The notes under the pieces are model-generated. The model saw nothing but the letters and a program-made list of their open reading frames with translations. It made no database searches and was not told the DNA's origin. Shown piece by piece: positions 1-9,149 of a stretch of DNA of 64,000 bases (positions within the stretch are counted from its first letter, which is position 1; the number at the start of each line of letters is the position of its first letter). The position numbers and the translations under genes were made by a program. The DNA is from Hyphomicrobiales bacterium (GTDB lineage Bacteria > Pseudomonadota > Alphaproteobacteria > Rhizobiales > Rhizobiaceae). The stretch spans positions 62,001 through 126,000 of the forward strand of contig UBTY01000023.1 of NCBI GenBank assembly GCA_900468535.1. The letters are read 5' to 3'.

Positions 1-1499
1 TCCACCTGCTTCACGCAGTAGCACATTTCCTCGCTCTCCTCGCCGACGACAACGAAGTACGGCTTCGGGGCGGGCCAGAAGGTTGCGACCGCGCCGCGAT
101 CGATCGAAACGCCCTTGAACAGGCCATTGACGATATGGCGTTTGCCATTGGCATAGCGCTGGATGACCGAAAGGCGGGAATATTTGGCGCCATCGACTTC
201 AGGTACGACTTTGCCATCTCGCAGTGGTACCCAGACCTCTTGGTAGAATTTTGCATGGCCGCGGCCATAGACGTCGAAAAGATAGACCTTCGCCTTGCTG
301 CCATCGTCCGAAATCTCGAGCGGCACGATATCGAGCTGGTTGGGCGTAAGATCTGCGAGTCCGGGAACGCCCTTTTTGCACATCTCGGAATAGTCGATCT
401 CCGCATTCTTCAACAACTTGCGGTCCCTGGCGACCATCTCGCCGTCCTTGAAGACATAGAGCGGGTTTATCTTCGACAGGCTGTCTGTCAGCACGATGTC
501 GGCGAAGCGGCCAGGCGTCAGCGAACCGATCCGGTCCTCCATATGGAAGGAGCGCGCCGTGTTCAGGGTTGCCATCTTGATGGCATGGATCGGGTTGATC
601 CCCATCTCCGCGCAAAGAGAGATGATCCAGTCCATGTGCCCCATGGTCAGCAGGCGTTCGACCGAGATGTTGTCCGTGCAAAGCATGAAATTGTCGGTCG
701 GCCATTTGCGATCGACGATGGCACGTAGCAGGGTCCTGATCACCTCCGCGCTACCGACACCGAACTTGATATGTGTCGGGAACCCATAGCGGACGCTCTT
801 CTCGAGGTCCTTCTCGTTCCAGACGTCGTGATTGTTCGAGCAACCGATAGCCGGCAGGTAGTTGAGAATCATCTCGGGGAGCGCGGTGACGCCCCAGTGA
901 CCGTTCATGAATCCACCCTGCGCACGGACCCAGGCAGCCTTGCGGAAGTCGTCGTCATTGCCGGAGGAATAGGTGAAGTGTTCGAACTCGCCGAGCCCGA
1001 TCACCGGCTCCATCTTCAGAACGGCTTCAGTCACGGATGCTGCCGTCTTCTTGCCTGGCGCAAATGCATAGAGACGATAGGGCAGCTTTTCATAGTCACG
1101 GAAAAGGTTTTCCGCGGCCTTGATCCCCTCTTCGCCCGCCGCACTCAGGAGATCGAGGCATTCAGAATAGATTGTTGTCGTGCCACAGGGCACCATCGCC
1201 TCCGCAAGAGCGGTGGGGTGCGCGAGCTGGGATTCGAAATGGATGTGGGCGTCGATCAGGCCAGGAATGGCATAGAGCCCCTTGCCATCGAAAACATCCT
1301 TCACCTTCAACACGCTCTCATCAGGATTGAGCGCGACGATCCGCTTGTCGTAGACCAGGATCGAGCCCTGATAGACGGTTTCGCCATGCACATCGAGGAT
1401 GTTGAGATTTTTGAGCAGGAGATCGGCTTCACGTTCTCCGTTCAGGATCGCGAATATGGCTCGTACTTTGTCGTAGTGAGCGGCTTCCGTTTTATTCAA
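1..1499 (-). CDS. Adenine-deaminase-family amidohydrolase (5' part; runs off the left edge)
   Basis: Metal-dependent amidohydrolase; the family deaminates adenine to hypoxanthine or acts on related amidines in the cytoplasm. After an N-terminal composite domain (LLLKNLNILDVHGETV) comes PGLIDAHIHFES, with the HxHxES pattern typical of adenine deaminases, then TNISVERLL and a SIDRGAVATFWP segment. About 499 codons lie in the window and the 3' end is missing. I place the start at TTG 1499, behind GGAGGAAGA; an in-frame GTG at 1511 is the alternative. The gene is divergent from the LysR gene at 1683 across a strong inverted repeat, so that regulator probably controls it. Family confident. Adenine as substrate is inferred; many rhizobial members have unknown substrates. 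Confidence 0.82.
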   Translation of the reverse strand, partial: MNKTEAAHYDKVRAIFAILNGEREADLLLKNLNILDVHGETVYQGSILVYDKRIVALNPDESVLKVKDVFDGKGLYAIPGLIDAHIHFESQLAHPTALAEAMVPCGTTTIYSECLDLLSAAGEEGIKAAENLFRDYEKLPYRLYAFAPGKKTAASVTEAVLKMEPVIGLGEFEHFTYSSGNDDDFRKAAWVRAQGGFMNGHWGVTALPEMILNYLPAIGCSNNHDVWNEKDLEKSVRYGFPTHIKFGVGSAEVIRTLLRAIVDRKWPTDNFMLCTDNISVERLLTMGHMDWIISLCAEMGINPIHAIKMATLNTARSFHMEDRIGSLTPGRFADIVLTDSLSKINPLYVFKDGEMVARDRKLLKNAEIDYSEMCKKGVPGLADLTPNQLDIVPLEISDDGSKAKVYLFDVYGRGHAKFYQEVWVPLRDGKVVPEVDGAKYSRLSVIQRYANGKRHIVNGLFKGVSIDRGAVATFWPAPKPYFVVVGEESEEMCYCVKQV

Positions 1500-1612
1500 G
1501 TCTTCCTCCACGTCAGCTGTTTCGACCGACTATGGCCGGCCACGTCTATTCTGGAGGCTTGAATATGCAGACCGGCCGCTGTCGCCTCCCCCGTGGATAT
1601 GCTGTCATTGCA

Positions 1613-1665
1613 CCGTTCCCGAAAAGCATTATTTTATGCGCATATCGTACGCTTTTCGAGAACGG
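1613..1665. promoter_or_regulatory. Inverted repeat, likely LysR operator/divergent promoter
   Basis: CCGTTCCCGAAAAGC (1613-1627) and GCTTTTCGAGAACGG (1651-1665) are inverted copies matching at 14 of 15 positions. The 23-base spacer contains the perfect palindrome TATGCGCATA (1635-1644). The element lies between the divergent amidohydrolase and LysR genes, ending 17 bases before the LysR start. Position and symmetry suggest the regulator's own binding site. Binding is inferred. Confidence 0.6.
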
Positions 1666-1682
1666 TCATGGAAGGATCCTCG

Positions 1683-2585
1683 ATGCTGCATTCACGCGTT
1701 CTGCGCTACCTTGATGAAGTGGCCCGCAGCGGATCCATTCGGGCGGCCGGCGAACGGTTGAACGTCGCCCCATCGGCGATCAACAAGCATATACTGCTTC
1801 TTGAGGAAGACGTTGGCGAAGCACTGTTCGAGCGCCTGCCACGCGGGCTTCGTCTGACGCCGGCCGGCGAGGTGCTCGTTGCTCACGTTCGCAGAACCAT
1901 GCAGGAATATCGTCAGGTCGAGGCTGAGATCCGCGATATGAAGACGCTGCAAGATGGTGAGATCATCATTGCGACGATGAGCGGACTTGCAGGCGGCATC
2001 GTGCCGCGAACCGCAGCAACGCTTGTCGCGCGGCATCCGCGTCTCAGAATATCCATCAGGGTGATGTTTGTCCGCGACATCATGCAAGCCGTCACGGACG
2101 GTGAGGTCGACATGGGCCTCGCCTTCAATCTGCCGGCGAGCGCACAGATCGAGACACTTTGGAAAATGGACACGCGTCTGGGCGCCGTTGTCTCACCCGA
2201 ACATCCGTTGGCAAAGCAAGAGTCCCTGTCGCTGGCGTCTTGCCAGCCCTATCCATTGATATTTGCCGACCGGGCAATGTTGATCCACGGAATTGTGGCG
2301 GATGCCTTCGCGGAGGCCGGGATTGCCGTCCAGCCGGCATTTCTTGCAAACTCCATTGAGGCCATGAAATGCCTCGCTTCCGCGGGAAACGGCATCGCTT
2401 TCCTAAGTAAGTTCGATATTGCCGAGGAGCAGCGCAACGGTGCCTTGACCTATGTACCCATCAGGGACCGAACATTTGGCAAGAACGTGCTGTCGCTTGT
2501 CCAGCGCGAAAAGCGAAGTCGCGGCCTAGCTGCTACGATATTTACGGAAGAAATCATCCGGGCCCTACGCAGCGTGCTGGAATAG
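1683..2585 (+). CDS. LysR-family transcriptional regulator
   Basis: DNA-binding regulator of 300 residues, the normal length for the family. The N-terminal winged helix-turn-helix reads VARSGSIRAAGERLNVAPSA followed by LFERLPRGLRLTPAGE; the rest is a two-lobed effector domain. ATG 1683 is chosen because GGAAGGA lies 7 bases upstream and the protein then aligns at its start with the two other LysR proteins in this window (16808 and 39267); an in-frame ATG at 1668 and longer forms are possible. Its target is probably the divergent amidohydrolase. The effector is unknown. Confidence 0.9.
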   Translation: MLHSRVLRYLDEVARSGSIRAAGERLNVAPSAINKHILLLEEDVGEALFERLPRGLRLTPAGEVLVAHVRRTMQEYRQVEAEIRDMKTLQDGEIIIATMSGLAGGIVPRTAATLVARHPRLRISIRVMFVRDIMQAVTDGEVDMGLAFNLPASAQIETLWKMDTRLGAVVSPEHPLAKQESLSLASCQPYPLIFADRAMLIHGIVADAFAEAGIAVQPAFLANSIEAMKCLASAGNGIAFLSKFDIAEEQRNGALTYVPIRDRTFGKNVLSLVQREKRSRGLAATIFTEEIIRALRSVLE

Positions 2586-2791
2586 CGCCCCCTCGATCCC
2601 TTGTCGGTTTCGAAAACCCGCTCGCGGCATCCAAGCCTCCGCTCCTGATATTTACGATGCGGAAGAAGGCCGGGGCGACGACCGGACATATGAGGTCCTC
2701 TGTCATGTCTTGCGACCAGGATGCGATACTTCGAGCGTGGCCGCCCCTTGCTCCGCCACGCAATCCATGCCTCTATTTATCCTAGAGGAAT

Positions 2792-2803
2792 GAGTTGCAA
2801 CTC
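2792..2803. promoter_or_regulatory. Palindrome GAGTTGCAACTC at the zwf start
   Basis: Perfect 12-base palindrome overlapping the proposed TTG start of zwf. Its core AGTTGCAACT recurs at 15849-15858, just before the solute-binding protein gene of the first catabolic operon. It could be an operator for an unlinked regulator. The only evidence is symmetry and recurrence. Confidence 0.3.
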
Positions 2804-4327
2804 TGCGGCGCGAGGCTAGAGCCAGCTCCATCTCCGCTCACAACGCAAGACTTGAGGGTCGGCATATTGCGCAAGAATTCAACTCGGGTTGGCCCCGGCT
2901 ATCCACAGGTCGTCGTGCTCGTCGGGGCAACAGGCGACCTTTCTCGACGCAAGCTGCTGACGGGATTGTTCCATCTTACCAAAGCGGGCTTTATCCCCGG
3001 CTGCCGCATCATCGGTGTCTCCCTCGACGATATCGACACCGATGGTTTCCGCGCCATCGCCCGGGACTCGCTCGACAAGTTCTTGACGCGCAAGTTCTCG
3101 GAGCCCGAGTGGAAAGCGTTCGCAGCCTCGCTCGACTATGTGCCGCTCGCTGCCGGCGCCAGCGCGTTAAAGGAAGCGGTCGACAGAGCTGAAGAAGCGC
3201 TGGGGCCCGAGACACGGCGCGTTCATTACCTATCCGTGCCACCGAGCGCCGCCCTGCCCGCCGTACAACTCCTCGCTCAGGCCGGCCTGACGGAGCGATC
3301 GCGTATCATCATGGAGAAGCCCTTCGGCACGGACCTAGCCAGTGCCGTTGAGCTGAACAAGAAGCTGCACGAGGTGTTCGACGAAAAGCAGATCTTCCGC
3401 ATTGATCACTTTCTCGGCAAAGAGCCTGCGCAGAACATATTGGCTTTCCGATTTGCCAACGGCCTGTTCGAACCGATCTGGAATCGCAACTTCATCGATC
3501 ACGTGCAGATCGACGTCCCGGAGACTTTAGGCCTTTCCACACGTGCCGCCTTTTACGAAACCACCGGCGCCTATCGTGACATGGTGGTGACCCACCTCTT
3601 TCAGATCCTCGCCTTTATGGCGATGGAGCCGCCGACTGCTCTGGAACCCGCGCCGATCTCGGAAGAAAAGAACAAGGTATTCCGCTCGATGTTGCCGATA
3701 GAGCCGCGCGACGTCGTGCGCGGCCAATACATCGGCTACCGCAACGAACCAGGGGTCGATCCCGAAAGCGACACGGATACCTTCATCGCCCTCAAATGCG
3801 GTATCGACAACTGGCGCTGGGCCGGCGTGCCTTTCTTCCTGCGCACTGGCAAGCGCATGGCCGAGGGGCAGCGTATTATTTCGATTGCATTCCGTGAGCC
3901 GCCGAAATCGATGTTCCCCGCAGGCTCTGGGGTTGGCGCCCAAGGGCCAGATCACCTCACGTTCGATCTTGCCGATGCCTCGAAGGTCTCTCTCTCTTTC
4001 TATGGAAAACGCCCAGGCCCGGGCTTTCGGCTCGACAAGCTTTCACTGCAATTTGCAATGAGCGAAACCGGCCTGATCGGCGATGTTCTGGAGGCCTATG
4101 AGCGTCTGATCCTCGATGCCATGCGCGGTGACCACACGCTGTTCACGACAGCCGAGGGTATCGAGCGGCTGTGGGAGGTGTCCCAGCCTCTTCTCGACAA
4201 TCCGCCACCCGTGCGCCTCTACGATCAGGGCGGCTGGGGGCCGAAATCGATCCATCAGCTCATCGCCCCACACGCCTGGCGCCTGCCGTTTGAACGAGCA
4301 TGGCGGGACGCCGCAAAGGGTAATTGA
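2795..4327 (+). CDS. zwf: Glucose-6-phosphate 1-dehydrogenase
   Basis: Oxidises glucose 6-phosphate to 6-phosphogluconolactone with NAD(P)+, the entry step of the Entner-Doudoroff and oxidative pentose phosphate routes. The nucleotide-binding motif GATGDLSRRKL lies near residue 44, and the active-site signature RIDHFLGKEPAQN, with the catalytic His, near residues 202-214. Length is 510 residues with the assumed TTG start at 2795, which has AGAGGA just upstream; the conserved region begins only near residue 37, so a shorter protein is possible. It stands alone, without pgl or edd beside it, and is likely an accessory copy. Enzyme identity is secure; the start is not. Confidence 0.9.
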   Translation: MQLCGARLEPAPSPLTTQDLRVGILRKNSTRVGPGYPQVVVLVGATGDLSRRKLLTGLFHLTKAGFIPGCRIIGVSLDDIDTDGFRAIARDSLDKFLTRKFSEPEWKAFAASLDYVPLAAGASALKEAVDRAEEALGPETRRVHYLSVPPSAALPAVQLLAQAGLTERSRIIMEKPFGTDLASAVELNKKLHEVFDEKQIFRIDHFLGKEPAQNILAFRFANGLFEPIWNRNFIDHVQIDVPETLGLSTRAAFYETTGAYRDMVVTHLFQILAFMAMEPPTALEPAPISEEKNKVFRSMLPIEPRDVVRGQYIGYRNEPGVDPESDTDTFIALKCGIDNWRWAGVPFFLRTGKRMAEGQRIISIAFREPPKSMFPAGSGVGAQGPDHLTFDLADASKVSLSFYGKRPGPGFRLDKLSLQFAMSETGLIGDVLEAYERLILDAMRGDHTLFTTAEGIERLWEVSQPLLDNPPPVRLYDQGGWGPKSIHQLIAPHAWRLPFERAWRDAAKGN

Positions 4328-4859
4328 CGCCGGAAGAGACTCTCTCGCACTATTTCTGGAAACTATGTTTTGCCGGCATCGGACCGCTGCGCAACTCTAT
4401 GGCAGCCATTTTTCGCCCCGGACGATCGGTACCCATACAGTTCGAGGGAAATTGGAATAGCGGAACGCGCCGTGTTTATCTCAATGTGCGATCGATCGGC
4501 CAATCTCTCAAAAATCCAGCACTCGCATCGGAATGGTGTGTCGCCCCCGGCATAATTCTCCACAAAGTAGAAATGATACGGTTGGCAAGACCGAATTTGT
4601 CCGGTACAAGCACTCCACCGTTGCAGATCAATCAAGGGAGGCGTTGCATGACATCAGCATTCATCGAAACCCTCCCGTCCGGGATGATCCGACACTAGGT
4701 CATTCCAATTCGCGGCCCGCCCAGGGCACGCGTTCAACGGTTTCAACGTCTTTCAGAACGCCACCGATCTGCCGGGGTTCTTCGTCTCCCGTTCCGGCTG
4801 TGTTTATCAACCTCGATTTTGGGGCCGGCTACCCTCGATATGGCGCCGGACTGGCTAAA
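4328..4859. other. Gap between zwf and the ABC exporter
   Basis: About 530 bases with no convincing gene. The open frame of the downstream exporter extends back through most of it, but the translated stretch has no family resemblance. The only marked feature is a 16-codon reading frame at 4648-4698, described separately. Confidence 0.5.
4648..4698 (+). CDS. Possible 16-residue small ORF with a strong ribosome site
   Basis: ATG at 4648 follows AAGGGAGG at near-ideal spacing, and the frame MTSAFIETLPSGMIRH ends at TAG 4698. It lies 161 bases before the exporter start. It could be a leader peptide, a small protein, or the surviving start of a deleted gene. No homology is recognised; only the ribosome site supports it. 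Confidence 0.22.
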   Translation: MTSAFIETLPSGMIRH

Positions 4860-6650
4860 ATGACTCGCAAGAAGCTCGACTTCCGTGCCGATGCTTATCG
4901 CAACGTGCTCGGCTTTGTTTTTCGTCAATGGGCGCATCGCCCTGCTCTCGTCGGCAACATCATCCTGCTGGTTATCGCCAGCACGCTCGCCGAAGTTCTG
5001 GTCCCGGTTTTCTCCGGCCGGATCGTCGACGCGATCGCCGGCGGCAACGCGGCCGATGGCGCAATCCGCGCCTTTACTATCGTCACGGCGCTTGGCCTCA
5101 CCAGCGTCGTGCTGCGCTGGTTCATCTTTAACGGCATCATTCGGCTGACACTTCGCATAATGGCCGATGTCGCCAATAGCGGTTTCCACAAGGTCCAGCG
5201 CTTCTCCACTGACTGGCATGCCAACAGCTTTGCCGGCTCTACGGTGCGCAAGATTACCCGCGGCATGTGGGCGCTCGATGCGCTGAACGACCTGCTGCTG
5301 GTTGCGTTGCTACCGTCAGTCGTCATGCTCGCCGGCGCCAGCATCGTGCTCGGCAGCTATTGGCCGGTCATGGGGCTTATCGTCGCGGCAGGATCGCTGA
5401 TCTACATCTCGGTCACCGTCGTGCTTTCGATGGGCTACGTCTCGCCTGCGGCCAAGCTCGCCAATGCTTGGGATACCAAGCTCGGCGGTGCACTTGCTGA
5501 TGCGATCAGCTGCAACTCTGTTGTGAAGGCCTTCGGCGCCGAGGACCGCGAGGAAGAGCGCCTCAGGCATGTTCTCGAGAAATGGGACAGCCGTACGCGG
5601 CGGACCTGGCGGCGCGGTACGCTCAACGGCACGATCCAGGGTTTCATGATGGTCTCGATGCAGGCCGGTATCCTCGGCACCGGTCTCGTCATGTGGCAGA
5701 AGGGCCTTGCGACGCCCGGCGACATCACCTTCGTGCTGGCGATGTTCTTCGTGCTGCAGGGATATCTGCGCTCGGTCGGACAGGATATCCGCAACCTGCA
5801 ACGCGCCGTCAATGACATGGAAGAACTGGTACTGCTCGACAAGACACCGCTCGGCATTGAGGACAGGCCGGGCGCCAAGGCGATTGCCATCAGCAAAGGC
5901 GAAATCATCCTCGACCGCGTCACCTTCCAGTATGGCGCACATCCGACGCCGCTTTATGAAGACTTCTCCGTCGCCATCAAACCCGGCGAACGCGTAGGTC
6001 TGGTCGGGCATTCGGGATCGGGCAAGACGACCTTCGTCAAGCTCATCCAGCGTCTCTATGACGTCAATTCCGGCTCGATCCGGATCGACGGGCAGGAGAT
6101 CGCCAAGGTGACGCAGTCGAGCCTGCGCGGACAGATCGCCATCGTCCAGCAGGAACCGATCCTGTTCCACCGCACGCTGGCCGAAAACATCGCCTATGGC
6201 CGGCCGGAGGCATCGAGACGCGAGATCGAGGACGCAGCCAAACAGGCAAGCGCCCATCACTTCATCATGAGCCTCCCCAAGGGCTATGAAACGATGGTGG
6301 GCGAGCGCGGTGTCAAGCTGTCGGGCGGCGAACGCCAACGCGTCGCCATCGCCCGGGCGTTCCTCGCCGACGCGCCCGTGCTGATCCTCGATGAGGCAAC
6401 GTCGAGCCTTGATAGCGAGAGCGAAGTGCAGATCCAGCAAGCGATGGAACGCCTGATGGAAGGCCGCACGACACTGGTGATCGCCCACCGCCTGTCGACC
6501 GTCAGGGCACTCGACCGGCTGCTCGTCTTCGACAAGGGCAGGATCGTCGAGGAAGGCGACCACCAGGCCCTCGTCCGCCTCAACAACGGCATCTACCGCC
6601 GGCTGTTCGAGCGGCAGGCACTGGAGCTCACAAAAGGCTTGGTAGCATGA
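4860..6650 (+). CDS. ABC exporter, fused membrane and ATPase domains
   Basis: Homodimer-type ATP-driven exporter in the inner membrane (MsbA/multidrug/lipid exporter family). An N-terminal six-helix transmembrane domain (VGNIILLVIAST onward) is followed by an ATPase domain with Walker A GHSGSGKTT near residue 384, signature LSGGERQR, Walker B VLILDEATSSLD and switch IAHRLSTV. ATG 4860 gives 596 residues, the usual size; the same frame stays open 109 codons further upstream, but that part looks non-coding. A stem-loop follows the stop. The substrate cannot be read from sequence, and the neighbours give no hint. Confidence 0.88.
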   Translation: MTRKKLDFRADAYRNVLGFVFRQWAHRPALVGNIILLVIASTLAEVLVPVFSGRIVDAIAGGNAADGAIRAFTIVTALGLTSVVLRWFIFNGIIRLTLRIMADVANSGFHKVQRFSTDWHANSFAGSTVRKITRGMWALDALNDLLLVALLPSVVMLAGASIVLGSYWPVMGLIVAAGSLIYISVTVVLSMGYVSPAAKLANAWDTKLGGALADAISCNSVVKAFGAEDREEERLRHVLEKWDSRTRRTWRRGTLNGTIQGFMMVSMQAGILGTGLVMWQKGLATPGDITFVLAMFFVLQGYLRSVGQDIRNLQRAVNDMEELVLLDKTPLGIEDRPGAKAIAISKGEIILDRVTFQYGAHPTPLYEDFSVAIKPGERVGLVGHSGSGKTTFVKLIQRLYDVNSGSIRIDGQEIAKVTQSSLRGQIAIVQQEPILFHRTLAENIAYGRPEASRREIEDAAKQASAHHFIMSLPKGYETMVGERGVKLSGGERQRVAIARAFLADAPVLILDEATSSLDSESEVQIQQAMERLMEGRTTLVIAHRLSTVRALDRLLVFDKGRIVEEGDHQALVRLNNGIYRRLFERQALELTKGLVA

Positions 6651-6657
6651 ACCGACA

Positions 6658-6682
6658 GCACCGGAGCAGAAGCCTCCGGTGC
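6658..6682 (+). terminator. Stem-loop after the ABC exporter
   Basis: GCACCGGAG (6658-6666) and CTCCGGTGC (6674-6682) form a perfect 9-bp stem with a 7-base loop, starting 8 bases after the exporter stop. The following bases are C-rich rather than T-rich, so it may stabilise the 3' end or act as a weak terminator. Confidence 0.5.
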
Positions 6683-6859
6683 TTCGCCCCCTCGCCCATG
6701 GGTCTCCAATCCGGATAAGCGACTTAAGCGCGATTCAGATTGGTCTTTGACGAGGTGTGAACCGCTGACCCCGTTTTTCGGCATCTTACGTGCATCAAAT
6801 TTTCCAATCCGGCCAGCTGCTTGCTCTCTCCGGTTATGGTGAGACTATGTGCTCGACAA

Positions 6860-7783
6860 TCAATCGGCCAGAGCCTGCGCAAGCCGTGAGACGGGCATTT
6901 CTTGATTCCACGGCACTTCTCGTGCTCCGAACTTGGCAGCCATAGCTAGAACCGACGCGAACTCCTCGATCGCAATAGTAGGCTGGAGCCTTAGCCACGC
7001 CCGGTCGAATACAGGCATGGCGAATTGTCCAGCATGCAGTTCGATCCACTCGGGTCGACCGGGCAAGATAGATCGAATTGACTGCCAATCCACGAAACCC
7101 TGACCCAATGGCGCCAAGAAACGACGTATGCCATTTTCCTGAAAGCGGACGACCGCGTCATCGACAAAGACATCGGCGACATAGCGAGCAACCCGCTCAG
7201 CGGCGGCGACGGGATCTTCGAGACGGCAAAGCACGTTGACTGGATCGAATGCTACTCCGAGCCAATCGGCGCCAACCCGATCCACAAGAGCAAGAATCTC
7301 ATGGGTCGTGATTTCCTCATGTGTTTTGAGCACCAGCTTCGAGCCACATTCCCGCAGAACCGGAGTAAGGCTTTCGAGCATAGAGGCCACGCCGTCGAGT
7401 TGTGCGGCCCAACTTACCTCCGCTTCAAAGCGGTCCTCGATCGTACCGATAATGAAGATCATATCATGCATGCCGATCCCGGCAGCCAGTCTGACGAGCC
7501 GTTCGATGCCGGCCCGCATGTCGCCCGATCCAGCGTCGATGATCGGCCTGCTTCGGGCCGGGAGTGCCGGATTAACGATGCCAAGGATCGATGAAATGCG
7601 AAGACCAAGTCTATCCGCTTCGGCGCGCACCGCAGTAAGCTCAACAGGGTCGAGGGTCGGACTGCAATCAGACAGCGAGTTAAAAAGCAGCCCGTCCGCG
7701 CCAAGATCAGCCGCAGCGTTGAGGGCGGCAACCGCTGAGAGATTGCGGCCATCCGGTAGAGAACTCTTGACGATACCGGCCAT
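6860..7783 (-). CDS. Xylose-isomerase-like TIM barrel protein
   Basis: Sugar-phosphate-isomerase/epimerase (AP-endonuclease-2-like) TIM barrel of 307 residues, a family that isomerises or cleaves sugars and hydroxy/oxo acids with a divalent metal. Typical segments are GADGLLFNSL, KTHEEITTHEIL, GVAFDPVNVL (metal-ligand Asp) and WIELHAGQF. It is the last gene of the operon that begins at 16679, 106 bases after the ring-opening amidohydrolase. A role in processing the ring-opened product is inferred. Family is likely; reaction unknown. Confidence 0.75.
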   Translation of the reverse strand: MAGIVKSSLPDGRNLSAVAALNAAADLGADGLLFNSLSDCSPTLDPVELTAVRAEADRLGLRISSILGIVNPALPARSRPIIDAGSGDMRAGIERLVRLAAGIGMHDMIFIIGTIEDRFEAEVSWAAQLDGVASMLESLTPVLRECGSKLVLKTHEEITTHEILALVDRVGADWLGVAFDPVNVLCRLEDPVAAAERVARYVADVFVDDAVVRFQENGIRRFLAPLGQGFVDWQSIRSILPGRPEWIELHAGQFAMPVFDRAWLRLQPTIAIEEFASVLAMAAKFGAREVPWNQEMPVSRLAQALAD

Positions 7784-7889
7784 TTCGCCGCCTCCGAAAT
7801 CCAGTGTTGATCGTGGCGCCCCCGCGCTTGCTGGGCGCCAATAGTGACTTGGTGAATACGCCGTAGGCTTGTCTGCAAGGCGTCAGGAG

Positions 7890-9005
7890 TCAGCTGACGT
7901 CGACGACAACGGCTACCGTGCCGCCTCCGGCCGGCCCCTGATGGGTGGCCGAGCCAGAGATCCAAATGTGATTGTCCTGCAGGAATGCTGAGAACATCCC
8001 GCCAAGCGCTGCCTTCGCCTGTCTCCCATACTCCGGGTTCTCCGTAACCTGGCGGTGGCCACGCAATCGACCATCAACGGGTACGCTGTGTTTGACGTAA
8101 ACCGCGATGATGCGATCCCTATGCTCTTGGGATAGAGGGCCGTCATTTACATCGAGCCCTGCACGCCTGATAGCACGCGGCAGCGCAGCCACATCGAGCA
8201 TATCGGCCATTGTCGCGTGGCCAACTCGTAACCGCCCGCCAGCACCGCTGCGGTTCCCGAAGGCAATCAACTGTGTCTGCGGGCCATCGCCGCCAACGGG
8301 CTCCCACTCGTTTGCCGAGATAGCGGCCCTGCCGGACCATAGGTCTAGCCTTTCGCCGACGTCCTCGGCTTTAGGCATCGACATTCCCTCTGCCGCAATC
8401 GCCACGCCGAGACCGGCCGCTCCGCTAGCCCTGCGATGCAAAGCCTTGTTTTCGAGTTCGGGAATCTGGTGCCCCGCCGAGCGGGCGTCCGCAAAGTCTT
8501 GGCGAGTCGGAAAATACGTCTTTCCCACGACGTACTCGAGCTCTCCTGGATCAACATTCGCATCAAGCGCTGCCTTGCGCACCGTATCGGCATTGGCTTC
8601 GATCACTTTGTGTGTTGTCATCCACTCCGGCCGTATCAAGCTGGATCGCGCGATCCCGATAGTCAGTCTAGGCGCATCGGCCGCGAGAGGCTTGCCCAAT
8701 GTGCGTGTGTAAACCACGATGTGCGGTGTCAGAATTCCGACACCGCCGGCGGTGAACACCATCGGGATCTGCCCGATGTCAACTGCAGGACGAGACCCTT
8801 GGTCAAGCAGAAGGCCGCGGATTGCACGGTCGGCATCGAGGCGGCTGGTATCGTCGTCCTGCCAGCCCTCTGTCTTGCCAGTCACTGCGATGATGTCGTC
8901 TGCACGAAATCGCCCTTCCTTGATGAGGCGGTGTAGACCGCTCGCATCGGACGTGTGTTCCAGCGGAACGCGGAAGGCGTCGATGGTAGGCACAAGATCC
9001 GACAT
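7890..9005 (-). CDS. Ring-opening amidohydrolase, cyanuric acid hydrolase/barbiturase family
   Basis: Cyclic-amide hydrolase of the AtzD/TrzD/barbiturase family, three related domains giving a threefold barrel. Known members open cyanuric acid or barbituric acid. Length 371 fits (about 355-370). GKTEG with Lys44, YVVGKTYF with Lys162, and the C-terminal THQGPAGGG are family marks. By eye, Ser230 (RAAIS) pairs with Lys162 as the expected second-domain dyad; the first-domain serine motif is replaced by FTAGGVG (residues 84-90). It is central in the operon, between the HMGL-like and TIM barrel genes. Family assignment is firm; the substrate may be a different cyclic imide or ureide. Confidence 0.85.
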   Translation of the reverse strand: MSDLVPTIDAFRVPLEHTSDASGLHRLIKEGRFRADDIIAVTGKTEGWQDDDTSRLDADRAIRGLLLDQGSRPAVDIGQIPMVFTAGGVGILTPHIVVYTRTLGKPLAADAPRLTIGIARSSLIRPEWMTTHKVIEANADTVRKAALDANVDPGELEYVVGKTYFPTRQDFADARSAGHQIPELENKALHRRASGAAGLGVAIAAEGMSMPKAEDVGERLDLWSGRAAISANEWEPVGGDGPQTQLIAFGNRSGAGGRLRVGHATMADMLDVAALPRAIRRAGLDVNDGPLSQEHRDRIIAVYVKHSVPVDGRLRGHRQVTENPEYGRQAKAALGGMFSAFLQDNHIWISGSATHQGPAGGGTVAVVVDVS

Positions 9006-9149
9006 TCAGATTAGCTCCATTCATTTTAGGAAGGTGCTTGCAAATGGCACCGACGGAGGAACATCCAGAATTCGCAAGGGACATTGGTCGTTTCTGGAAG
9101 CAGCTAAGCCACTGCTACGGGAACGGCCTTCTCAGAATGCGTAGCGGAG

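Noticed and set aside
4533..4859. 109-codon extension of the ABC exporter
   Set aside because: The extra residues have no hydrophobic or family pattern; ATG 4860 gives the usual exporter length.
5316..6563. 415-codon open frame on the minus strand
   Set aside because: Antisense to the ABC exporter; the exporter has all ATPase motifs and this frame has none.
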